The notes under the pieces: generated by a model
Databases searched by the model: none
Told to the model about the DNA's origin: nothing
The model's input: the letters and a program-made list of their open reading frames with translations, nothing else
Shown: positions 7,765-14,682 of the stretch, piece after piece
Numbering within the stretch: the first letter of the stretch is position 1
Layout of the letters: each line of letters opens with the position of its first letter
Translations under genes and position numbers: made by a program
From: an uncultured Lachnospiraceae bacterium
GTDB lineage: Bacteria > Bacillota_A > Clostridia > Lachnospirales > Lachnospiraceae
Assembly (NCBI GenBank): GCA_910587495.1
Contig: CAJUMT010000012.1
Span: 1 to 34,988 of the forward strand
Direction of reading: 5' to 3'
Length of the DNA: 34,988 bases

Positions 7765-7810
7765 AGAAGTAACAGATTACAGCAATCGAAGATTACAACA
7801 GGAGGATATT

Positions 7811-9073
7811 ATGATACTTATTAAAAACGGAAGAGTCGTAGATCCTGTATCCATGACGGATATAATTGCAGACATCCTGATTGACGGTTCTTTGATCGTC
7901 CAGGTTGGACAGGGGCTTTCGGTTCCAGGCGCTGAAATGATAGATGCTAAAGGTCTTGTGGTGGCGCCGGGACTTATGGACGCACATGTACATTTTCGCG
8001 ATCCGGGATTTACTTATAAAGAGGATATTTGCACCGGGGCTGCCGCCGCTGCCAGGGGGGGATTTACAACCGTAGTCTGTATGGCCAATACCAGTCCGGT
8101 TGTGGACAATGTAGATACGCTTTCGTATATACAGCAGAAAGGAGAAACAACCGGCATTCACGTCCTTCAGGCGGCGGCCATCAGTAAAGGTTTAAAGGGT
8201 AAGGAACTGACAGATATGGATGCGCTCGCGGACGCCGGGGCGGCAGGCTTTACCGATGACGGTATTCCGCTGATGGATGAGAGACTTTTGACGGAAGCCA
8301 TGGATATAGCCCGCAGTCTGGGGCTGCCCATAAGCCTTCATGAAGAAGATCCTTTGTTCATTGTTTCGCCGGGGGTTCATCGCGGCGCAGTATCTGAAAA
8401 GCTCGGCTATGGCGGCGCAGATCGGACGGCTGAGGATGTGATGGTGGCCAGAGACTGCATATTGGCGCTTCACACAGGGGCTTCTGTGTGTATTCAGCAT
8501 ATTAGTTCGAAAAATTCCGTGGAATTGGTACGCGCGGCAAAGAAAATGGGTGCGGATATTCATGCGGAGGCAACGCCGCATCATTTTACACTGACAGATG
8601 AGGCAGTCTTAAAATATGGTGCAATGGCACGCATGAACCCGCCGGTCCGCACAGAAGAAGATCGCCTGGCGATTATCAAAGGATTAAAAGACGGGACGAT
8701 TGATATGATTGTCACTGACCACGCGCCCCATAGCGCCGAAGAAAAAGCAAGATCTCTTTCGGCTGCGCCCAGCGGTATTATAGGACTTGAGACTTCTTTA
8801 GGGTTGGGGCTTTTGTCTCTTGTGGAACCGGGGCATTTAAATCTGTTGGAATTAATGGCGTGTATGAGCAGAAATCCCGCTGAATTTTACAGAATGATTC
8901 CTTGGGGCATCCAAAAGGACGCGCCGGCAGACCTGGTTATTTTTGGGGAAAAAGAAAGATGGACTGTGAAAAGCTTTGTTTCCAAGGCGTCTAACAGTCC
9001 TTTTACCGGCTGGAGTCTGCCGGGAAAAGTGCATTATACGATTTGTGCCGGAAAGATTGTATATAAAGGATAG
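7811..9073 (+). CDS. pyrC: dihydroorotase
   Basis: 420 residues from ATG 7811, which has GGAGG six bases upstream; the longer frame from 7721 lacks a ribosome-binding site. It catalyses the reversible cyclisation of carbamoyl-aspartate to dihydroorotate in pyrimidine synthesis. It is a type I dihydroorotase of the amidohydrolase fold. The metal ligands His59 and His61 lie in DAHVHFRDPG, with Asp150 in FTDDG, His177 in SLHEE, His230 in IQHIS and Asp303 in VTDHAPH, all present. Other pyrimidine genes are not adjacent. A hairpin follows the stop. Confidence 0.95.
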   Translation: MILIKNGRVVDPVSMTDIIADILIDGSLIVQVGQGLSVPGAEMIDAKGLVVAPGLMDAHVHFRDPGFTYKEDICTGAAAAARGGFTTVVCMANTSPVVDNVDTLSYIQQKGETTGIHVLQAAAISKGLKGKELTDMDALADAGAAGFTDDGIPLMDERLLTEAMDIARSLGLPISLHEEDPLFIVSPGVHRGAVSEKLGYGGADRTAEDVMVARDCILALHTGASVCIQHISSKNSVELVRAAKKMGADIHAEATPHHFTLTDEAVLKYGAMARMNPPVRTEEDRLAIIKGLKDGTIDMIVTDHAPHSAEEKARSLSAAPSGIIGLETSLGLGLLSLVEPGHLNLLELMACMSRNPAEFYRMIPWGIQKDAPADLVIFGEKERWTVKSFVSKASNSPFTGWSLPGKVHYTICAGKIVYKG

Positions 9074-9084
9074 AGGATAAAATA

Positions 9085-9114
9085 TCAGTGCGCGGGATGC
9101 TTCCGACGCACTGA
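9085..9114. terminator. hairpin between convergent pyrC and the XRE gene
   Basis: TCAGTGCG (9085-9092) pairs with CGCACTGA (9107-9114). A weak T-rich stretch follows in the plus direction and TATTTTATC follows in the minus direction, so it may serve both genes. Confidence 0.6.
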
Positions 9115-9126
9115 CGTTTGTTTGGC

Positions 9127-9471
9127 TTATTTTTCCCGCTGGGTTAAAAAATCAAGATATTCCCTCAGGCTTTTTTGCCCTTCGGTTGACAAGTTATGAT
9201 AGGCGTACATAATTTCCCGGTAGCCGTCCGGAAGGGAAGCAAACGGGTCTACGCCTTCTGGATGCAGTCCTGTGATTACCAGCTGTTCCAGTGTCACATT
9301 GAAAAATTCTGCCATCCTGCAGGTAGTATCCAGGTCAGGAAGGCGGCGTCCGCTCTCATAATAAGAGTAAACTTGTCTGGATATATTTAGTTTTTTACTG
9401 AGCGCCTCCTGGGTCATCCCACTGTGGACGCGGAGTTCTTTTAGTGTTTTTCCTACTTTATAATCGGCCAT
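9127..9471 (-). CDS. XRE-family helix-turn-helix regulator
   Basis: 114 residues. Residues 5-62 form a classic HTH_3 domain: LKELRVHSGMTQEALSKKLN, then ISRQVYSYYESGRRLPDL. The C-terminal part (about 65-114) is helical and contains YREIMYAYHNLSTEGQKSL, probably a dimerisation region of the kind common in Clostridia. AGGTG precedes the ATG. The target is unknown. The divergently transcribed small ORF at 9637 shares its upstream region and is a candidate. Confidence 0.9.
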   Translation of the reverse strand: MADYKVGKTLKELRVHSGMTQEALSKKLNISRQVYSYYESGRRLPDLDTTCRMAEFFNVTLEQLVITGLHPEGVDPFASLPDGYREIMYAYHNLSTEGQKSLREYLDFLTQREK

Positions 9472-9584
9472 ACTTCACCTCTTCATTTTTTCGAGGTATT
9501 ATAGCAAGTTCCGCATTCTTCTTGGGATATTGAAACAAAACAGAGAAATTAAGTTATATTTATAGCAGAAAATAAAAAGAATAG

Positions 9585-9614
9585 TTGATTTTTTGGATAT
9601 AAATGAGGTATGAT
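9585..9614 (+). promoter_or_regulatory. promoter of the 50-residue small ORF
   Basis: TTGATT (9585-9590) and TATGAT (9609-9614) have an 18-base spacer, just upstream of a GGAGG ribosome-binding site at 9623-9627. Confidence 0.5.
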
Positions 9615-9636
9615 AAAAGCATGGAGGATATGACAT

Positions 9637-9789
9637 ATGACAGATTTACTATGGAGGCTGTATATCGGGTTTCGGGTACGCATCAGACTGATACATCTAC
9701 ATTTTGTACACTTTGAGAAACCCGATGATGCAAAGACCCCGGAAGAGATGCTAAAAGAGATTAAAAGGAGATTAGATCTCCTGACTTAA
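9637..9789 (+). CDS. small protein of unknown function (50 aa)
   Basis: ATG at 9637 follows GGAGG by nine bases and lies behind a plausible promoter. The product begins MTDLLWRLYIGFRVRIRLIHL and ends in EEMLKEIKRRLDLLT. The first half is basic, aromatic and hydrophobic, like an amphipathic or membrane-surface helix; the second half is a charged helix. The last 18 bases overlap the 3' end of the convergent CYTH gene. I do not recognise a family. Promoter, ribosome-binding site and start are well placed, but the frame is short enough to be chance. Confidence 0.5.
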   Translation: MTDLLWRLYIGFRVRIRLIHLHFVHFEKPDDAKTPEEMLKEIKRRLDLLT

Positions 9790-10227
9790 ACGGCTGTTAT
9801 GATATCGGGAAGAGTGGGTGACATCCTCTTCGAACCAGTCCGGCGCCTGAAATGAAAGCGCGGCTTCTTTGGAGGGGAATTCCACCTCTGCAAGCATAAG
9901 ATCAGGATCTGGAGAAGTGAAAAGATCCAGTTCGATAGTGTAAATTCCATATGGAATCAGGTAACGCCGTTTACAGATCAGGCGGCCGTCGATTTTATTT
10001 TTCAGATGTTTATAGGATGCTTCGTCCAGTGGAAACGTGTATTCTTCACGAATCATAAGCCCCTTGGATTTGCAGGTCAGATAATATTTGTCATCCTGCC
10101 GACGGATGCGCACTACAGGTTCTGTACATAGATACCCTTGCTCGATTTCATGGTAAGAATAGGAATCCAGGTTTTTTGGAGGCGCAGAGACTAAAAATTT
10201 TCGTTCGATTTCGTAAGATTTTTTCAT
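9772..10227 (-). CDS. CYTH-domain protein (triphosphate tunnel metalloenzyme)
   Basis: 151 residues. The N-terminal EIERKFLV (6-13) is the diagnostic ExExK motif. Alternating charged strands follow (VVRIRRQDDKYYLTCKSKG, REEYTFPLD, KRRYLIPYGIYTIELDLF, LAEVEFPS), forming the acidic and basic tunnel that binds triphosphate and divalent metal. Bacterial relatives hydrolyse inorganic triphosphate or thiamine triphosphate; a few are class IV adenylate cyclases. The short length favours a plain phosphohydrolase. AAGGAGATC precedes the ATG. Confidence 0.9.
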   Translation of the reverse strand: MKKSYEIERKFLVSAPPKNLDSYSYHEIEQGYLCTEPVVRIRRQDDKYYLTCKSKGLMIREEYTFPLDEASYKHLKNKIDGRLICKRRYLIPYGIYTIELDLFTSPDPDLMLAEVEFPSKEAALSFQAPDWFEEDVTHSSRYHNSRLSQEI

Positions 10228-10267
10228 GACTGATCTCCTTACATAATGTTTATTAGTTTAGTGTAGC

Positions 10268-10297
10268 ATAATTCAGGAATAAATGATATAATTCAGG
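10268..10297 (+). repeat. direct repeat overlapping the -10 region upstream of the DJ-1 gene
   Basis: ATAATTCAGG occurs at 10268-10277 and again at 10288-10297, exactly 20 bases apart (about two helical turns). The second copy overlaps a TATAAT at 10287-10292, the likely -10 box of the DJ-1 gene. This fits an operator, but no cognate regulator is known. Confidence 0.45.
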
Positions 10298-10342
10298 CAG
10301 AATAATAATCATGATTTTTTAAACATAGGCAAGGAGGAGCAT

Positions 10343-10900
10343 ATGAGCAGCAAAGCATGTGTATTTATAGCAGAAGGACTTGAAGAAATTGAGGGACTGA
10401 CGGTGGTGGATATTCTTCGTCGGGCGCAGATCGACACGCAGATGGTATCAATCACGGATGAACGGCTGGTGTCAGGAAGCCATCAGATTCCCATACAGAC
10501 TGATGTATGTATGAAAGACGCAGACTTTTCAAAGACCGAACTTCTGGTACTGCCGGGGGGAATGCCGGGCACTTTGCATCTTGGCGCCTGCAAGTCGCTT
10601 ACAGATCTGCTGGTACGGTTTCATAAAGAAGGAAAGTGTGTGGCTGCCATTTGCGCCGCGCCCAGTGTGCTTGGGGATCTGGGAATACTAAAAGGAAAAA
10701 AGGCTGCATGTTATCCTAGTTTTGAAAGTCGGCTTACGGGAGCAGATGTGGTCTATGATGAAGTGGCGGTGGATGGCAACGTAATTACCAGCCGCGGCAT
10801 GGGTACTGCGATTCCTTTTGCACTTGCCCTGGTGGAAAAGCTTATATCAAAGGAAAAAGCAGAAGAACTGGGCAAGGATATTATCTTTCGCTGCTGCTGA
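10343..10900 (+). CDS. DJ-1/PfpI family protein (YajL-like)
   Basis: 185 residues, matching the DJ-1 class (TIGR01383 type). The nucleophile is Cys104 in AAICAAPSVLG, with the conserved Glu17 in EGLEEIEGL. The glycine-rich LVLPGGMPG (68-76) and SRGMGTAIPFAL are also family marks. DJ-1 relatives have been described as glyoxalases, deglycases or redox-sensing chaperones; the bacterial role is disputed. AAGGAGG precedes the ATG. It stands alone, with its own upstream region. Confidence 0.93.
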   Translation: MSSKACVFIAEGLEEIEGLTVVDILRRAQIDTQMVSITDERLVSGSHQIPIQTDVCMKDADFSKTELLVLPGGMPGTLHLGACKSLTDLLVRFHKEGKCVAAICAAPSVLGDLGILKGKKAACYPSFESRLTGADVVYDEVAVDGNVITSRGMGTAIPFALALVEKLISKEKAEELGKDIIFRCC

Positions 10901-10943
10901 TTAAAAAAACGATACGAATGCAGATCGTTCGGCAGAAACTTCC

Positions 10944-10973
10944 AGTATGCTCTTTTGGTTTCAGAGGATAATA
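10944..10973 (+). promoter_or_regulatory. possible forespore (sigma-G-like) promoter of the SASP gene
   Basis: AGTATGC (10944-10950) and GATAATA (10967-10973) with 16 bases between loosely resemble sigma-F/G boxes. SASP genes are normally sigma-G dependent, so a forespore promoter is expected here. The match itself is weak. Confidence 0.3.
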
Positions 10974-10993
10974 GGAGCATGGAGGTGATAAAT

Positions 10994-11215
10994 ATGACAG
11001 ATCAGAACAGCAAATCCGGAACAAACAATATGGCAGTACCGGAAGCGAAAGCAGCTATGAATCGTTTTAAAGAGGAAGTTGCAAGCGAGCTTGGTGTTCC
11101 GCTTAAAGACGGTTACAATGGCGATCTGACCAGCAGACAGGCTGGTTCCATCGGCGGCGAGATGGTCAAAAAGATGATCATGAAGCAGGAACAGCAGATG
11201 TCTTCCGGCCAGTAA
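10994..11215 (+). CDS. alpha/beta-type small acid-soluble spore protein
   Basis: 73 residues from ATG 10994, preceded by GGAGGTGATA, a near-perfect complement to 16S rRNA. That signal decides against the longer in-frame ATG at 10955. The core matches SspA-type SASPs: PEAKAAMNRFKEEVASELGV, the germination-protease region, then GYNGDLTSRQAGSIGGEMVKKMI, the second DNA-binding helix. These proteins coat spore DNA and protect it from UV and heat. Its presence says the organism forms endospores or recently did. Confidence 0.95.
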   Translation: MTDQNSKSGTNNMAVPEAKAAMNRFKEEVASELGVPLKDGYNGDLTSRQAGSIGGEMVKKMIMKQEQQMSSGQ

Positions 11216-11243
11216 CAAAGAGAAAAATAAAATATTAAAAGAT

Positions 11244-11289
11244 AATGGGACTGACAGGGTGCAAAAAACCTAGACAGTCCCATTTTTTT
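11244..11289 (+). terminator. Rho-independent terminator of the SASP gene
   Basis: AATGGGACTG (11244-11253) pairs with CAGTCCCATT (11275-11284), followed by more T residues up to 11289. Confidence 0.9.
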
Positions 11290-11299
11290 GTGATATACT
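11271..11299 (+). promoter_or_regulatory. promoter of tig, overlapping the upstream terminator
   Basis: TAGACA (11271-11276) and TATACT (11294-11299) are spaced by 17 bases. The -35 box lies in the loop and descending arm of the SASP terminator. Confidence 0.45.
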
Positions 11300-11370
11300 C
11301 TTAAAATGTCTATGAGTATGTAAATCAGGGAATAATAAGTTTTAAATACAAGGAGGATATTTATATAATC

Positions 11371-12666
11371 ATGAGCGTACAGGTAGAAAAACTGGAAAAA
11401 AACATGGCGAAACTTACAATCGAAGTTTCTACTGAAGAAGTTGAAAAAGCAATACAGTCCGTGTATCAGAGAACAAGAAAGCAGATTACACTTCCGGGTT
11501 TTCGTAAAGGAAAGGCGCCTCGCCAGTTGATAGAGAAGATGTATGGAAAAGATGTGTTTTATAATGATGCGCTTGACATGCTCCTTCCTTCCGCTTATGC
11601 AAAGGCTCTGGATGAGTGTAAAGAAGAGATAGAAGAGGCCGTATCCCGTCCCGACATCTCTATTGAGCAAATGGAAAGCGGCAAACCGCTGATTTTCACA
11701 GCAACAACAGCCATTAAGCCTCAGGTAACTCTTGGCGAGTATAAGGGTGTGCAGGTGGAAAAAGCACCTATCGAGGTGCTGGATGCAGAAATTGATGCAG
11801 AGATCACCAGAGAAAGAGAAGCAAACTCCCGTATGGTTACTGTGGAAGACAGGACAGTGGAAGTCGGAGATGTGTCTACCATTGATTTTGAGGGATTTAT
11901 AGACGGGGAAGCGTTTGAAGGTGGCAAAGGGGAGAATTATGATCTGACGATAGGTTCAGGTACATTTATTCCTGGTTTTGAGAAGCAGCTGATCGGCGCA
12001 AAAGCCGGAGACGAGTTGGACGTGAATGTGACGTTTCCAGAAGATTACAACGCGAAAGAGCTGGCTGGAAAGGATGCTGTCTTTAAATGCAAGATCCATA
12101 CCGTCCGCGTAAAAGAGCTTCCGGAAGTAGATGATGAGTTCGCTCAGGAAGTATCCGAATTTGACACTTTGGAAGAGTACAAACAGGATATCAAAAACAA
12201 ACTTTTTGAGAATAAAAAAGAAGAAGCGAAAAGAGCGAAAGAAGATGCAGTCATCGCAAAGATTATCGAAGGCGCCCAGATGGAGATTCCGGATGCTATG
12301 GTGGATTTCCAGACGGAGCAGTTTATGGATGACTTTGCCCAGAGAATGCAGATGCAGGGGCTTAGCCTGGAACAGTATTTCAGCATGACTGGTATGGACG
12401 CTGATAAGTATAAAGAGCAGATGCGGCCCAGAGCACTGCAAAGTATCCAGACCAGGCTGACCATGGAGGCAGTTGCGAAGGCAGAAGGTATCGAAGCGAC
12501 AGAGGAAGATCTGGAAGCAGAGATTACAAGGATGGCCGAGATGTATCGGATGGAAGTGGACAAAGTAAAAGAGTTAGTAGGAGATAATCAAAAGGAAGAG
12601 ATGAAGAAGGACATTCTGATCCAGAAAGCCATTGATCTGGTAGCAGAAGCAGCGGTTGAAGCATAA
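11371..12666 (+). CDS. tig: trigger factor
   Basis: 431 residues, the normal length. Trigger factor is the ribosome-bound chaperone that meets nascent chains at L23. The N-terminal ribosome-binding domain carries the signature TLPGFRKGKAPRQLIEKMYG (about 41-60). The FKBP-like prolyl isomerase domain spans about 160-240 (VSTIDFEGFIDGEAFEGGKG, FIPGFEKQLIGAKAGDE). The rest is the helical C-terminal chaperone domain. The GGAGG site lies 14 bases before the ATG, a longer spacing than usual, but no better start exists. It heads the block with clpP, clpX and lon, a common Firmicutes order linking folding with proteolysis. Confidence 0.97.
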   Translation: MSVQVEKLEKNMAKLTIEVSTEEVEKAIQSVYQRTRKQITLPGFRKGKAPRQLIEKMYGKDVFYNDALDMLLPSAYAKALDECKEEIEEAVSRPDISIEQMESGKPLIFTATTAIKPQVTLGEYKGVQVEKAPIEVLDAEIDAEITREREANSRMVTVEDRTVEVGDVSTIDFEGFIDGEAFEGGKGENYDLTIGSGTFIPGFEKQLIGAKAGDELDVNVTFPEDYNAKELAGKDAVFKCKIHTVRVKELPEVDDEFAQEVSEFDTLEEYKQDIKNKLFENKKEEAKRAKEDAVIAKIIEGAQMEIPDAMVDFQTEQFMDDFAQRMQMQGLSLEQYFSMTGMDADKYKEQMRPRALQSIQTRLTMEAVAKAEGIEATEEDLEAEITRMAEMYRMEVDKVKELVGDNQKEEMKKDILIQKAIDLVAEAAVEA

Positions 12667-12686
12667 ATCTACTGCAAAGCAGGAAG

Positions 12687-12718
12687 AAAGGCATGGCGGC
12701 CTGGCTGTGCCTTTTGTT
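12687..12718 (+). terminator. probable terminator after tig
   Basis: AAAGGCA (12687-12693) pairs with TGCCTTT (12708-12714), followed by a short TTGTT run. It may attenuate rather than fully separate tig from clpP. Confidence 0.55.
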
Positions 12719-12783
12719 CGCCATTAACACGCGGTTTTTTGGGCAGTAAAGAAGTTCATTCTAATGGGTAGGAGGACAGACAG

Positions 12784-13365
12784 ATGGCATTAGTACCTTA
12801 TGTTATTGAACAGACCAGCAGAGGGGAGAGAAGTTATGATATTTACTCCCGCTTGTTGAAAGAGAGGATTATTTTTCTGGGCGAGGAAGTGAATGAGACG
12901 ACAGCCAGCCTGGTGGTTGCGCAGCTTTTATTTCTGGAGTCTGAAGACCCCGGAAAAGATATACATCTGTATATCAACAGCCCGGGCGGTTCTGTGACTG
13001 CGGGGATGGCAATATTTGATACGATGAATTACATTAAATGTGATGTTTCTACTATTTGTATTGGTATGGCTGCTAGTATGGGAGCATTTTTATTGGCCGG
13101 AGGGGCTAAGGGGAAACGCTTTGCTCTTCCTAATGCAGAAATCATGATCCACCAGCCTTTGGGCGGAGCAAAAGGGCAGGCGACAGAGATAGAGATAGCT
13201 GCCAAACATATTCTGCGTACACGGGAAAAATTAAACAATATCCTGGCGGAACGCACCGGCCAACCGCTGGAAGTGATTCAAAAAGACACAGAACGGGATA
13301 ACTACATGACCGCAGAGGAAGCAAAGGCATATGGCCTGATCGATGAGATCGTTGCGGCGCATTAA
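12784..13365 (+). CDS. clpP: ATP-dependent Clp protease proteolytic subunit
   Basis: 193 residues. The catalytic triad is complete: Ser98 in GMAASMGAF, His123 in MIHQP and Asp172 in TERDNYM. The oxyanion glycines lie in INSPGGS (65-70). ClpP forms a tetradecameric barrel that degrades proteins unfolded by ClpX, whose gene starts 11 bases downstream. GGAGG precedes the ATG. I saw no CtsR operator and no CIRCE element upstream, so heat-shock control by those routes is not supported here. Confidence 0.98.
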   Translation: MALVPYVIEQTSRGERSYDIYSRLLKERIIFLGEEVNETTASLVVAQLLFLESEDPGKDIHLYINSPGGSVTAGMAIFDTMNYIKCDVSTICIGMAASMGAFLLAGGAKGKRFALPNAEIMIHQPLGGAKGQATEIEIAAKHILRTREKLNNILAERTGQPLEVIQKDTERDNYMTAEEAKAYGLIDEIVAAH

Positions 13366-13376
13366 GGGAGAATTAC

Positions 13377-14600
13377 ATGGCTAGAAATGAAATCAGATGT
13401 TCCTTTTGCGGGAAGACAGAAAGTCAAGTCATGAAACTGTTAAAGGGACCCAATGGCGTCTATATTTGCGACGCGTGCGTGGAACTTTGCTCCGAGATCA
13501 TTGAGGAGGAGTTAAGCGAAGAAGAAAGCAGCATTCTGGAAGAAGATATCAATCTTTTAAAACCCCAGGAGATAAAAAACTTTCTGGACGATTATGTGAT
13601 CGGACAGGAGAACGCCAAGAGGGTACTTTCTGTATCGGTATATAATCATTATAAAAGGATATTGGCCTCCCAGGATTTAGATGTGGAACTTCAGAAAAGC
13701 AATATTCTTCTGTTGGGTCCCACAGGTTCTGGTAAGACTTTGCTGGCTCAGACGCTGGCGAGGATACTAAATGTGCCTTTTGCCATTGCGGATGCCACCA
13801 CGTTGACAGAAGCCGGTTATGTGGGTGAAGATGTGGAGAATATCCTCTTAAAGATCATCCAGGCTGCAGACTATGACATTGAACGCGCCCAGAAAGGGAT
13901 CATCTATATTGATGAGATCGACAAGATCACTCGAAAATCTGAAAACCCGTCCATTACCCGGGATGTATCCGGCGAGGGCGTCCAACAGGCTCTTTTAAAG
14001 ATTTTGGAGGGTACTGTTGCTTCAGTACCGCCTCAAGGGGGGCGTAAGCATCCGCACCAGGAACTTTTGCAGATTGATACGACCAATATACTGTTTATTT
14101 GCGGAGGCGCTTTCGAAGGGCTGGATAAGATTATTGAGACCCGCATGGACCGTAAATCCATTGGATTCAATGCGGATATCCGTGTCAACCGTCGGGAGAA
14201 TGTGGGAGAGCTGCTCCGCAACGCTCTGCCGGAAGACTTTATTAAATTCGGCATGATTCCGGAATTTATGGGTCGTGTGCCCATTGCCGTATCTCTGGAT
14301 CCGTTGACCCAGGACGATATGGTGCGGATTCTTTTAGAGCCGAAAAATTCGATTATCCGCCAATACCAGAAACTCTTTGAGTTGGATCAGGTGGAACTGA
14401 AATTTGACGAAGAGGCTGTAAAAGCCATTGCGGCTAAGACCATTTCCCGCAAAACAGGCGCCAGAGGCCTTCGGTCTATCATGGAAGAAACTATGATGGA
14501 TCTGATGTTTACGATCCCGTCAGACGCAAGTATTCACAGCTGCACGATTACCCGCGGAGCTGTGGAAGGGACCAGTGTGCCGATAATTATGAGAAAATAA
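13377..14600 (+). CDS. clpX: ATP-dependent Clp protease ATPase subunit ClpX
   Basis: 407 residues. The N-terminal zinc-binding domain has Cys8, Cys11, Cys31 and Cys34. The AAA+ module has Walker A GPTGSGKT (114-121), the pore loop GYVG (147-150), Walker B IIYIDEIDKI, and the IGF loop (in RKSIGFNADI) that docks on ClpP. ClpX unfolds tagged substrates and feeds them to ClpP, with which it is co-transcribed. A terminator follows directly. Confidence 0.98.
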   Translation: MARNEIRCSFCGKTESQVMKLLKGPNGVYICDACVELCSEIIEEELSEEESSILEEDINLLKPQEIKNFLDDYVIGQENAKRVLSVSVYNHYKRILASQDLDVELQKSNILLLGPTGSGKTLLAQTLARILNVPFAIADATTLTEAGYVGEDVENILLKIIQAADYDIERAQKGIIYIDEIDKITRKSENPSITRDVSGEGVQQALLKILEGTVASVPPQGGRKHPHQELLQIDTTNILFICGGAFEGLDKIIETRMDRKSIGFNADIRVNRRENVGELLRNALPEDFIKFGMIPEFMGRVPIAVSLDPLTQDDMVRILLEPKNSIIRQYQKLFELDQVELKFDEEAVKAIAAKTISRKTGARGLRSIMEETMMDLMFTIPSDASIHSCTITRGAVEGTSVPIIMRK

Positions 14601-14606
14601 GAAAAG

Positions 14607-14634
14607 AAGGGGCCCTGCATACGGCCTCTTTTTT
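14607..14634 (+). terminator. Rho-independent terminator after clpX
   Basis: AAGGGGCC (14607-14614) pairs with GGCCTCTT (14623-14630), with one G-U pair, followed by a T run. Confidence 0.85.
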
Positions 14635-14682
14635 ACACCTACATACAAAACTATAGAGCGGAACTATAATAGGAGGGAAAGC

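Noticed and set aside
7721..7810. Longer start for pyrC at 7721
   Set aside because: No ribosome-binding site, and the region contains the likely pyrC promoter; ATG 7811 has GGAGG.
12667..12783. CtsR or CIRCE heat-shock operator upstream of clpP
   Set aside because: Neither heptad repeats nor the TTAGCACTC inverted repeat can be found here or before tig and lon.
14665..14670. TATAAT as the -10 box of the lon promoter
   Set aside because: Transcription would begin inside the ribosome-binding site, and there is no -35 at the right distance.
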